Shown: positions 1-6,846 of the stretch, one piece after another
Position numbering within the stretch: position 1 is the stretch's first letter
How the letters are laid out: each line of letters opens with the position of its first letter
NCBI GenBank assembly: GCA_024281135.1
Contig: JAMXLG010000258.1
Coordinates: 1 to 11,892 of the forward strand
Length of the DNA: 11,892 nt
Source: Vulcanimicrobiia bacterium
Lineage (GTDB): Bacteria; Eremiobacterota; Eremiobacteria; Baltobacterales; Baltobacteraceae
Direction: 5' to 3'
The notes under the pieces: model-generated
Told to the model about the DNA's origin: nothing
Database searches by the model: none
The model's input: the letters and a program-made list of their open reading frames with translations, nothing else
Made by a program: the position numbers and the translations under genes

Positions 1-680
1 CGAAAGCGGTCGACGATGCGTTGCAAGCCGACTCGGTCTCCGCGTTCGGCGGAATTGTCGCAATCGACGCAAAGATCGATCTTGCCACGGCAGAATCGCT
101 TTCGAAGTTCTTCCTCGAAATCGTGGCTGCGCCAGGATTTGACGACGATGCACTGGCGATTCTGCGCAAGAAAAAGAATCTGCGCGTGATGCGCTTCGTG
201 CCGTCGCTTCCTGACGAACTCGCACATGAATTACGCGTGCGGAGCGCGCTCGGCGGTGTGCTGGCAGAAGATGACAACCCCGAATTCCCCCCGGAAGAGT
301 GGCAAGTCGTTTCCAAGCGAGCGCCGACGGCACAAGAGTGGCACGACCTCGCGTTTGCCTGGGACGTCGTCCGTCACGTGAAATCGAACGGCATCGTCAT
401 CGCGAAAGAAGGAACGACGCGCGGCATTTGCGCCGGACAAACGAATCGAGTGAGCGCCGTGAAAATTGCGGCACATCGTGCAGGCGAAGAAGCGAATGGC
501 GCGGCCTGCGCAAGCGACGGATTCTTCCCGTTTGCCGACGGGCTCGAAGCTGCAGCCGAAGCCGGCTGCATGGCGATCATCGCGCCCGGCGGATCGGTAC
601 GCGATGAAGAAGTGATTGCAGCCGCCGACTCACTCGGCGTATCACTGGTCTTTTCGAGCTACCGCTACTTCTTGCACTAG
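1..680 (+). CDS. purH: PurH, bifunctional AICAR formyltransferase / IMP cyclohydrolase, C-terminal part (5' end outside the window)
   Basis: This is the last 225 or so residues of PurH, which carries out the final two steps of purine synthesis in the cytoplasm: formylation of AICAR with 10-formyl-tetrahydrofolate, then ring closure to IMP. The reading frame is open from base 3, so the gene starts upstream. Family signatures in order are SVSAFGGIVA, VKSNGIVIAKEG followed by AGQTNRVSAVKIA, SDGFFPFADGLE and APGGSVRDEEVI. The protein ends in SSYRYFLH, close to the usual PurH C-terminus. PurH is normally a little over 500 residues, so the IMP cyclohydrolase half and the front of the transformylase domain lie off the left edge. 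The gene ends at TAG 678-680, 20 bases before the SixA-like gene on the same strand. The identification is firm. Confidence 0.97.
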   Translation, partial: KAVDDALQADSVSAFGGIVAIDAKIDLATAESLSKFFLEIVAAPGFDDDALAILRKKKNLRVMRFVPSLPDELAHELRVRSALGGVLAEDDNPEFPPEEWQVVSKRAPTAQEWHDLAFAWDVVRHVKSNGIVIAKEGTTRGICAGQTNRVSAVKIAAHRAGEEANGAACASDGFFPFADGLEAAAEAGCMAIIAPGGSVRDEEVIAAADSLGVSLVFSSYRYFLH

Positions 681-688
681 CGGTTGGG

Positions 689-694
689 TAAAAT
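689..694 (+). promoter_or_regulatory. Possible -10 hexamer (TAAAAT) directly upstream of the sixA-like start
   Basis: TAAAAT occupies -12 to -7 relative to the GTG start at 701. If it is a sigma-70-type -10 box, transcription would begin at or next to the start codon and the mRNA would be leaderless. No Shine-Dalgarno sequence is visible before the GTG, which agrees with this. No good -35 box lies 16-18 bases upstream, because that stretch is the end of purH. This is inference from position and sequence only. Confidence 0.35.
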
Positions 695-700
695 GCCGGT

Positions 701-1180
701 GTGAAACTGTATTTTCTCCGGCACGGCATTGCGGCAGATCGCGATGAATGGTCTGGTGACGACGCCTCTCGTCCGCTGACATCGGAGGGACGCAAGTGCA
801 TGGAGCGCGAGGCCAAGGGCATGGAAGACCTCAATGTGTCTCCCGATCGTATTATCACGAGCCCGCTCAAACGCGCGAAAGAGACGGCGAAGATCGTCGC
901 GGAGCGATTGCAACTTGAGAATAAACTCGTCGAAGACGACCGGCTCGCCGATTCTTTCGACGCCGGGCGTCTCGCAGAGATTCTGCGTGAAAACGGCGAT
1001 ACAGAAACCCTTATGTTCGTCGGGCACGAGCCCGACTTCAGCGAGACGATCGGTGAACTCATCGGTGGTGCGAGCGTCGATTTGAAGAAAGGCGGCCTTG
1101 CGCGAATCGATCTTGATGACGCTTCATCGACGCACGGCGACTTAGTGTGGCTGATTCCACCGAAGGCGCTGATGCGCTAG
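701..1180 (+). CDS. sixA: SixA-type phosphohistidine phosphatase (histidine phosphatase superfamily)
   Basis: A 159-residue member of the histidine phosphatase (phosphoglycerate-mutase-like) superfamily, the same size as E. coli SixA. SixA enzymes remove phosphate from phosphohistidine on signalling or phosphotransfer proteins. Visible elements are the N-terminal LRHG box (R7, nucleophile H8), SRPLTSEGR at 23-31, SPLKRAKETA at 54-63 with the second arginine R58, and FVGHEPDF at 107-113 with the second catalytic histidine H109. There is no signal peptide, so it should be cytoplasmic. The GTG start at 701 is chosen because the RHG motif must sit next to the N-terminus; an ATG at 693 is out of frame. 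The gene follows purH by 20 bases. Its stop overlaps the stop of the convergent transporter by 4 bases. The fold and catalytic residues are clear; the substrate protein is unknown. Confidence 0.88.
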   Translation: MKLYFLRHGIAADRDEWSGDDASRPLTSEGRKCMEREAKGMEDLNVSPDRIITSPLKRAKETAKIVAERLQLENKLVEDDRLADSFDAGRLAEILRENGDTETLMFVGHEPDFSETIGELIGGASVDLKKGGLARIDLDDASSTHGDLVWLIPPKALMR

Positions 1181-2445
1181 ACGAATTCTCGTCCGCGAGT
1201 TTCAGGCGCAAACCGTATCGAGATGATGAGGCCGATGCATGAAAGCACCGCGTTCGCCCACATGACGCTCGTTACGCTGAAATGAGCCAGTGCGAGCGGC
1301 AGCGCGAACGTTCCCGCAAATGCGCCGACGCGACTCACGGCCGTTGCAATGCCTGTCGCGCTTGCGCGTAACGCGGTTGGAAACAGTTCGGCGGGATAGA
1401 CAAGTTCCAAACCCGCCGCGGCGCCGATTGCAATAGCGTAGACGACGAATAGCGCAACGACGGCACCGGCCGACACGTGCGCGACAAAAGCAAAAACGAG
1501 CGTCGCAATCGCGAAACCCGCGATGCAGAGCGGGCGCCGTCCCCATCGTTCCACGAGCCACATCGACAGCACTGAGCCGGCGAAAAAGCCGGCGGTTATT
1601 GCAACTGATCCGGCGGCCGATGATGCAGGAATGTGAAGCGCGTCGAGCACGATCGGTGCAAACGTGTACATCGCAAAAAGCGGTACAACTTGGAGCAGCC
1701 ACATCATGGAAACGAAAACGAGGCGCCCCGCAAGCGGCGGCGCGAAAAGCGCACGGGCATTCACGTGCTGCGTCTCCACGATGGGCTCGGCGGAGATCGC
1801 ATCGAAGTGTTTGCTGAGAACCGCGTTTGCCTCAGAAATGCGGCCGCGCGCCAACAACCATCGCGCTGACTCGGGCGCGGTTGATCGCAGCGCAAGCCCC
1901 ACCGCTGCGGGAACCGCGCTGCTGGCGAGAATCCATCGCCACGCATCGGCGCGAACGAAGAGTACGGCACCAACGATATAGGCGATCGTCGCGCCGAGAA
2001 ACCAGACGACTTGCATCGAATTGACGCCAGCTCCGCGCAAGCGCGCCGGCATATATTCGGAGATCAACGCTCCGGCGATGGGATAGTCCGCCCCGATCGC
2101 GATGCCCAGGACTACGCGCAACGCGATTAATTGCCACAGTTCAGCGATGACGAATTGCAGCAAGGATGCGACGACAAACACCGCGAGGTCGGCAATCATC
2201 AGCAGCCGCCGTCCTAAGCGATCGGTCAGGGGACCAAAGACGAGCGCGCCAACCATAATGCCGAATAGCGTTGCGGCGCCGGTGAGCCCGAGTTGCGCCG
2301 GCGACGCGTGCAGCTGCGTTGCAAGCGACGGTAATGCCAGGCCGATGCTGCTCAAGATGTAGCCGTCGCAGAACAGGCCTGCGTTGGCGTAGATCAGCAG
2401 CCGGAGATGAAACGCGCGAAACGGCGCTTCATCAATGGACCGCAG
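1177..2445 (-). CDS. MFS transporter, sugar-porter / metabolite symporter type, with a probable CTG start
   Basis: A twelve-helix major facilitator transporter of the inner membrane. Family motifs are GPLTDRLGRRL between helices 2 and 3, RGAGVNSMQ after helix 4, PESARWLLARGR in the central loop, VERWGRRPL between helices 8 and 9, ELFPTALRASATG near helix 11 and PETRGR at the C-terminus. These place it with the sugar-porter and metabolite:H+ symporter families; the solute is not predictable. The first standard start (TTG, 2355) lies inside helix 1 and would remove the typical FHLRLLIYANAGLFCDGYIL segment, which is encoded in frame just upstream. Between 2355 and the in-frame stop at 2491-2493 there is no ATG, GTG or TTG. 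CTG at 2443-2445 has AGGAGG (2452-2457) six bases ahead and gives 422 residues; ATT at 2434-2436 is the alternative (419 residues). Its 5' end overlaps the DUF885 gene by 14 bases, suggesting translational coupling. Confidence 0.85.
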   Translation of the reverse strand: MRSIDEAPFRAFHLRLLIYANAGLFCDGYILSSIGLALPSLATQLHASPAQLGLTGAATLFGIMVGALVFGPLTDRLGRRLLMIADLAVFVVASLLQFVIAELWQLIALRVVLGIAIGADYPIAGALISEYMPARLRGAGVNSMQVVWFLGATIAYIVGAVLFVRADAWRWILASSAVPAAVGLALRSTAPESARWLLARGRISEANAVLSKHFDAISAEPIVETQHVNARALFAPPLAGRLVFVSMMWLLQVVPLFAMYTFAPIVLDALHIPASSAAGSVAITAGFFAGSVLSMWLVERWGRRPLCIAGFAIATLVFAFVAHVSAGAVVALFVVYAIAIGAAAGLELVYPAELFPTALRASATGIATAVSRVGAFAGTFALPLALAHFSVTSVMWANAVLSCIGLIISIRFAPETRGREFV

Positions 2446-4186
2446 CGGCCCCCTCCTCGTAACGGAGGTGATCGGCGAGCGTGTCGAGCGTCATCGTGCC
2501 GCTTCCGATCAGCCACGCGTGAAACTGCCGGATGTCGAATTTCGAGCCCAAGCGTTTGCGAGCGTCATCACGGTAGCGCAGTATCGTCAGCTCGCCGATT
2601 TTATAGGCTAATGCCTGTGCAGGAAGGTCGCACGAGTAACGCAGCGTTTCGCTCGCAATTTGCTTGTCGTTCAGGTTTGTGTTCTTGCGCATGAACGCGC
2701 TTGCGCGTTCGCGGCTCCAGCCGAGGGCATTCATTCCGGTGTCTACGACGAGACGGGTCGAAACCATGAGGTCTTGCATGAGCCGGCCGGCGTGGTCGTA
2801 GGGATCGCCGTACATTCCCATGTCGAAGCCGAGTTGCGCCGCATATTCCGCGTAGCCTTCGACGTATGACGTCACCGAAAAATCCGCGCGGCGGAACGCC
2901 GGAAGGGCGTCGTTTTCTTGCTGCAGCGAAATTTGGAAGTGATGGCCGGGAATCAGCTCGTGCATGATCAGCGTTCCGGCGCTGACGATCGACGTCGTCG
3001 ACGGCGAGGAACCGTTGTAGAGATACGTTCCTCGCGGATTCGCCGCCGTCGGCGCCTGATAGTAGCCGAACGTTTGACCGGCAGCGAGGCTCGCGGGGAG
3101 CGCCGCAACGCCGTACGGCGCCTTTGGCGTCACACTATAGAACTCCGGAACCCTGGGTGCCACGCGAGCGACGAACGCGCTCAACTTCTCACCGATCTCA
3201 TCGCTCGACGTGGCAAAGAATCGTTTGTCGGTTTTGAGATAGGTGAGGAAAGCATCCACATCACCCGGATAATTGACGGATTTTCTTACGCCGTCGAGTT
3301 CGGTCCGCAGACGCTGCACTTCGCGTAGCCCGAGTTCATGAATTTGATCGGGCGTCATGTCGAGCGTCGTGCTGCGTTTGACGAGCCAGTGGTAGTATTC
3401 GGCGCCGCCGGGGTATTGCGATTGGCCGACTGCCGTCGGCGCACTGCTACGGTACGGTCCGTCGACATAGGACCGCAGACGTTCGAATGCCGGCGTAACG
3501 GTTTGTGTGAGCGAATTCGCAATGCGCGTGCGCGCGGATGATTGCACATCGGCAGGCAGCGCGTTCAGTCGCGCGTCATCGACGGCAAGCGGTGAATGCT
3601 CCGCCGATACGAAGCCTCCGAGAACCGCGACGGTGGCGTCAATCTCGGCTACGGGAAGAACGATGTGACGCTCGTGCTGACCCTGTACGAATGCGAGCAC
3701 CGAATCCGCAAGCGCCGCATAGTCGCCGAGCAGTTTCACGTAACGGTCGACGTCGGCCGGCGTCTTGAACGTATACGTCGTAAAAACTTGCTGCGCGTAC
3801 GCAAACGGCTGCGAGTAGGGCGCAAGATGCTGATTGAGCCAATAGTACTTCCGCGCGCCGACGTATCCGTCCATGTTGTAGACGAGCGCGCGATACGAGA
3901 GCCAGCGGCCATGATCGAGTTTCCCTGCGTCAATCGTCTTCAACTCATCGAGCACGCCTTGCGCGAACGTAGCGTCTTCATCCGCGTCCTTGAGCGAGAT
4001 CGTGCGTAGCGATGTGACCGGCACGCCGGCTTGCAGCGCAACGCTGTAGTCGGTTGCCAATTGATAGTTGTAGTAGCGTTCGCCGAGAGCATCGATTTTG
4101 TCGGCGTCACTCGTTGCCGCGCCTGCGGCGCCCGGAACGAAGAACGACAAAAACGACGTGATTGCGAGAAAGCGTCGGACGTTCAA
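2432..4186 (-). CDS. DUF885-family secreted metallopeptidase-like protein
   Basis: A 584-residue protein with an N-terminal signal peptide (basic MNVRR, a hydrophobic stretch, then small residues around GAAGAATS at about 19-26), so it is probably exported to the periplasm or cell surface. The DUF885 signature HELIPGHHFQ lies at 409-418. It resembles zinc peptidase motifs: H409 and a histidine at 415/416 as ligands, with E410 as base. EGYAEYAAQLG at 443-453 could supply a further glutamate ligand. VVDTGMNALGWS (480-491) and LPAQALAYKIGE (521-532) are other conserved DUF885 blocks. The length fits the family. The start is TTG at 4184-4186, supported by GGAGGA six bases upstream and a 4-base TTGA overlap with the stop of the flavoprotein gene. 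DUF885 proteins are generally assumed to be hydrolases or carboxypeptidase-like; the substrate here is unknown. Confidence 0.88.
   Translation of the reverse strand: MNVRRFLAITSFLSFFVPGAAGAATSDADKIDALGERYYNYQLATDYSVALQAGVPVTSLRTISLKDADEDATFAQGVLDELKTIDAGKLDHGRWLSYRALVYNMDGYVGARKYYWLNQHLAPYSQPFAYAQQVFTTYTFKTPADVDRYVKLLGDYAALADSVLAFVQGQHERHIVLPVAEIDATVAVLGGFVSAEHSPLAVDDARLNALPADVQSSARTRIANSLTQTVTPAFERLRSYVDGPYRSSAPTAVGQSQYPGGAEYYHWLVKRSTTLDMTPDQIHELGLREVQRLRTELDGVRKSVNYPGDVDAFLTYLKTDKRFFATSSDEIGEKLSAFVARVAPRVPEFYSVTPKAPYGVAALPASLAAGQTFGYYQAPTAANPRGTYLYNGSSPSTTSIVSAGTLIMHELIPGHHFQISLQQENDALPAFRRADFSVTSYVEGYAEYAAQLGFDMGMYGDPYDHAGRLMQDLMVSTRLVVDTGMNALGWSRERASAFMRKNTNLNDKQIASETLRYSCDLPAQALAYKIGELTILRYRDDARKRLGSKFDIRQFHAWLIGSGTMTLDTLADHLRYEEGAAAVH
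2452..2457 (-). promoter_or_regulatory. Shine-Dalgarno site (AGGAGG) favouring a CTG start for the MFS gene
   Basis: On the minus strand AGGAGG runs from 2457 to 2452, followed by six bases and then CTG at 2445-2443. It is one of the strongest ribosome-binding sequences in the window and lies inside the last codons of the DUF885 gene. The distance to the alternative ATT codon at 2436 is 15 bases, longer than usual, so the site favours CTG. Confidence 0.6.
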
Positions 4187-5322
4187 TGCAGTTCCTCCAC
4201 AAAGCGCTTAGGCGAGAGAAACGAAATATCCAAGGCCGTTCGGCCGTCCAGTGCAAGCTGCGCGAGTAGTTCACCGACGACGGTAGCGAACTTGAAACCG
4301 TGACCCGAAAAACCGGCGCCGATGACGATGCGTTCGTCTTGCGGATCCGTACCGATGATGAAATTCTGATCGGGCGTCATCGCATACATGCAAGCTTTCA
4401 CGTAACGCAGCTCACCGGCGGCGTCCGGCATCCATTCTTCGACCAACTCGCGCATATGGCCGACTTCCTTCGGTTCCACGTCGCGGTTGAGATCATCAGC
4501 GGTCGTCACTTGGCCGAATCCATGCAACGCAACTTTCACGCCGCCGCCAAGATCGGGAAAACCGTAGAGCGGTGCGGCCAAGCCTTCGCGTTCGATCAGA
4601 AACGCCGGAAAACGATCCGGAGAAAACCCGCCGGTTTTCGGCGTGAACCAGTATTGCACGTTGCGCTGTACGACGATGGGCAGCCCGAGGCCATCGAAGG
4701 TCGCCGGCGTCCATGGCCCTGCGCACACGATTATTCTGTCGACTTCTATGGCGCGTTCGCCGTCGATTTCAACCGACAGCGTTGAAGCGCCGGATTGCCA
4801 ACCCGTGACGTTCGTCTCGCCTGCGATCGGGGCACCGCGAGCGCGCGCAACGTCGAGATGCGCTGCAATTGCCTCTTCAGGAAAAACGATGCCGGCATCC
4901 GGCTCGAAGATCCCGATCTCGTTATCGCGCGGGCGAATTTGCGGATAGGCGTGGCGAAGCTCGGGCGCTTCCATCACGCGCACCGGAATACCGAACCGCT
5001 CGGCGGCGAGTTGGACGCCACGCGCAGCTTCCGTTTCTGCGCTTCCAACGATCAATACGCCGCAGAGATTGAGAAGCGTTCGGCCTGTCTCACGCTCTAG
5101 CCGCCGCCATAACTCGTATGCCCGTTCGAGCAGCGGCACGTAGGCAATATCCTCGAAGTACGCTTTGCGGATAATGCGCGTGCGTCCGGAAGATGCACCC
5201 AGATCGTGCATCAGGGGAAAGCGATCCAAGCCGATGACGCTCGCACCGCACGACGCAAGATGCGCCACCGCAGCGCTTCCCATTCCGCCGAGGCCGATGA
5301 CCGCGACGTCGAACCGCTTCAT
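4183..5322 (-). CDS. FAD-dependent amine oxidase of the monomeric sarcosine oxidase / N-methyltryptophan oxidase / pipecolate oxidase group
   Basis: A 379-residue flavoprotein of the DAO family. It has an N-terminal Rossmann dinucleotide site GLGGMGSAA (10-18), the SSGRTRIIRKAY segment (44-55) typical of this group, and KACMYAMTPDQNF at 309-321. C311 aligns with the cysteine that binds FAD covalently in monomeric sarcosine oxidase. K263 (GVKVALHG) matches the oxygen-activating lysine, and GAGFSGHGFKF is at 335-345. These enzymes oxidise secondary amines such as sarcosine, N-methyl amino acids or pipecolate, producing hydrogen peroxide. The histidine found near position 45 in bacterial sarcosine oxidase is serine here, so the substrate is open. 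The ATG at 5322 is chosen because the Rossmann strand starts directly after it; the open frame upstream belongs to the regulator's coding DNA. It overlaps the DUF885 start by 4 bases and lies 56 bases after the regulator. Confidence 0.87.
   Translation of the reverse strand: MKRFDVAVIGLGGMGSAAVAHLASCGASVIGLDRFPLMHDLGASSGRTRIIRKAYFEDIAYVPLLERAYELWRRLERETGRTLLNLCGVLIVGSAETEAARGVQLAAERFGIPVRVMEAPELRHAYPQIRPRDNEIGIFEPDAGIVFPEEAIAAHLDVARARGAPIAGETNVTGWQSGASTLSVEIDGERAIEVDRIIVCAGPWTPATFDGLGLPIVVQRNVQYWFTPKTGGFSPDRFPAFLIEREGLAAPLYGFPDLGGGVKVALHGFGQVTTADDLNRDVEPKEVGHMRELVEEWMPDAAGELRYVKACMYAMTPDQNFIIGTDPQDERIVIGAGFSGHGFKFATVVGELLAQLALDGRTALDISFLSPKRFVEELH
4193..4198 (-). promoter_or_regulatory. Shine-Dalgarno site (GGAGGA) deciding the TTG start of the DUF885 gene
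   Basis: GGAGGA on the minus strand (4198 to 4193) lies inside the last codons of the flavoprotein gene, six bases before TTG at 4186-4184. The spacing is ideal, and the TTG gives a normal signal peptide, so the TTG start is well supported. Confidence 0.65.
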
Positions 5323-5378
5323 GTCAAGTAGAATAGCGAATTCATGTGCTTCCGAGCTGTCCGAAGCGGGGCAAAATA
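5323..5378 (-). promoter_or_regulatory. Gap between the regulator and the flavoprotein gene: -10-like hexamer and an inverted repeat
   Basis: This 56-base gap is the only non-coding space in the minus-strand cluster. On the minus strand TATTCT (5335 to 5330) lies seven bases before the flavoprotein ATG, where a -10 box would sit for a leaderless mRNA; no Shine-Dalgarno site is visible and the -35 region is poor. An inverted repeat GCTTC-N10-GAAGC spans 5348-5367, downstream of the regulator stop and upstream of the hexamer. It has no T-run, so it fits an operator better than a classical terminator. Both readings are inference. Confidence 0.3.
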
Positions 5379-6815
5379 TTAGAGCAGCGAGCTCATCCCC
5401 GCGGCGAGATCGTGGCGCGTCGCCGCTCCCGTTAGCTGATAGATCTCGGAAATGCGGCTCTTTACCGTACGTTGGGAGAGACCAAGGCTTTGGGCGATCT
5501 CTTTCGTCGAGCACCCTTCGAGTAAGAGCGCAAAGATCTCGCGGCGATGCTGTGCTGCCTCGACGCTCAACCGGGGGCGGCCCCGCGCAGCACTTGCAGA
5601 CAACCGTCGAACGAGACCCACAAACCCGAAGGCCAGGTACTGCGCACGCGCTTGCGTGACGCGGCCGGTGAGCACCAATGCCAGCGTTGCCTGATAGTGG
5701 AGCCCAAGTGCATCGAGCAATACGTACGCTTCGCCGGCACGCTGCGCAGCGCGAGCCGCGTTTCCCTTGCGGTCGGCGAGCACTGCTTCAAAGAGCTTTC
5801 GTTGCGCCGATGCAATCGGATGGCGCTGCGGAAATGCATCGAGCCTCGCGCGTGCGCGCTCAATATCAGTCTCATCGCCGTCCCTCGCAACGGCAGCGAA
5901 CATAGGCCACATGCAGTCTGCCGACGAGCAACGATCGAGCGCAATCGAACACATTCGCACAGCACCGCCCCGGTCGCCGCGCGCTCGAAAAAGTTCGTAG
6001 AACGCGTTGACGATGCGTCCGATTGAGTAGGCGTCACGTGAGGCAAGGGCGCGATCGATCCACGACTCATCGGCGAACGTCTCGATAAGTCTATCGTCGC
6101 CGAGCGCAAGTCCGATCGTGATTCCGGCCGAAGCGCGCGTGACTTCAAGCCAGGGCGTTTGTTCCGATGCGCCCAGCGACTTCAGCAGTCGCCGGCGTGC
6201 TCCGGCGCCGTCTCCGCGGTGCAGCGCGATCCATGCGCCGCGTGCTTGCGCATGCGCGGATTCCCAATGCATATTCGCGCGTTCGGCGATCGAAGCGGCT
6301 TCGTCGTATGTGGCCTGACTTGCATCGAATGATCCCGCAGCTTCATACGAATATGCAAGATACACGGCGGTAATGAATCGAGCAGCGGCGTTGGGTCGTT
6401 TCTGAGCGATTGAATATGAAAGGCGAGCACATTCGGTTGCTGGTTCGAACTCGCCGAGCGCGCTCAAAACGTCCGCTCGAACGCTGAGGTACGACACGAA
6501 CGCATCGACGTCCAACCGTTCGCCCGCGCGTTCGGCCGCGTCGAGCGTCTCGAGTGCGCTGCGTGCATTGCCTTGCTGGAGTTCCCACACGGCACGACGC
6601 ACGGCGAGCCGGAAGGCTTCGGGCGACACTTCGGGGACATGTAGGACCTGTGCTTCACGAGCGCATTCTTCCGCAAGGTCGCCGTCGAGGGAAATCCAAG
6701 CGAGCCAGGAGAGGCGCTCGAGAGCGGTCGCTGCAGCGTGCGTGTCGCCCAAGCTGGTTGCTTTTGCAAGGAGTACCCGCAGGGCGGGAACTTCGGCGGT
6801 GATGTGCGCTGCCAT
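5379..6815 (-). CDS. LuxR-type transcriptional regulator with a long TPR-like helical N-terminal region
   Basis: A 478-residue protein from the ATG at 6815. Residues 422-478 form a LuxR/GerE-type helix-turn-helix: LLLEGCSTKEIAQSLGLS followed by QRTVKSRISEIYQLTG. The preceding 400 residues are alanine-rich helical pairs resembling tetratricopeptide repeats, for example LSVRADVLSALGEFEPATEC and AVYLAYSYEAAGSFDASQAT. They resemble the TPR region of MalT/LAL regulators, but no Walker A ATPase, receiver domain or autoinducer domain is present. It probably binds DNA and senses a protein or small ligand through the helical region. An in-frame ATG at 6848 would add eleven residues, but that start would share a CATG with the divergent glyoxalase start, so 6815 is preferred with moderate certainty. 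It lies just upstream of the flavoprotein-DUF885-MFS genes on the same strand and may regulate them; that is inference. Confidence 0.82.
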   Translation of the reverse strand: MAAHITAEVPALRVLLAKATSLGDTHAAATALERLSWLAWISLDGDLAEECAREAQVLHVPEVSPEAFRLAVRRAVWELQQGNARSALETLDAAERAGERLDVDAFVSYLSVRADVLSALGEFEPATECARLSYSIAQKRPNAAARFITAVYLAYSYEAAGSFDASQATYDEAASIAERANMHWESAHAQARGAWIALHRGDGAGARRRLLKSLGASEQTPWLEVTRASAGITIGLALGDDRLIETFADESWIDRALASRDAYSIGRIVNAFYELFRARGDRGGAVRMCSIALDRCSSADCMWPMFAAVARDGDETDIERARARLDAFPQRHPIASAQRKLFEAVLADRKGNAARAAQRAGEAYVLLDALGLHYQATLALVLTGRVTQARAQYLAFGFVGLVRRLSASAARGRPRLSVEAAQHRREIFALLLEGCSTKEIAQSLGLSQRTVKSRISEIYQLTGAATRHDLAAGMSSLL

Positions 6816-6831
6816 GATGGAACATTCAACC

Positions 6832-6836
6832 GGAGG
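6832..6836 (+). promoter_or_regulatory. Shine-Dalgarno site (GGAGG) of the glyoxalase-like gene
   Basis: GGAGG lies ten bases before the ATG at 6847, within the 31-base gap between the divergent regulator and glyoxalase genes. It fixes the glyoxalase start and argues against the longer open frame that begins at 6568. The gap is too short for two independent promoters, so at least one promoter must extend into a coding region. Confidence 0.6.
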
Positions 6837-6846
6837 ACACGAACGC

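Noticed and set aside
1177..2355. Shorter MFS reading starting at TTG 2355
   Set aside because: It removes most of helix 1, including the conserved CDGYIL segment encoded in frame just upstream, and has no ribosome-binding site.
2918..3328. 136-codon plus-strand open frame opposite the DUF885 gene
   Set aside because: Arg-rich translation opposite the HELIPGHH region; no support as a gene.
5323..5514. N-terminal extension of the flavoenzyme frame back to 5514
   Set aside because: It overlaps the HTH-coding end of the LuxR-type gene in another frame, and the Rossmann fold begins right after the ATG at 5322.
6568..6846. Long in-frame extension of the glyoxalase-like gene
   Set aside because: It is antisense to the regulator's coding region, while GGAGG before the ATG at 6847 and the GloA-like N-terminus fix the start there.
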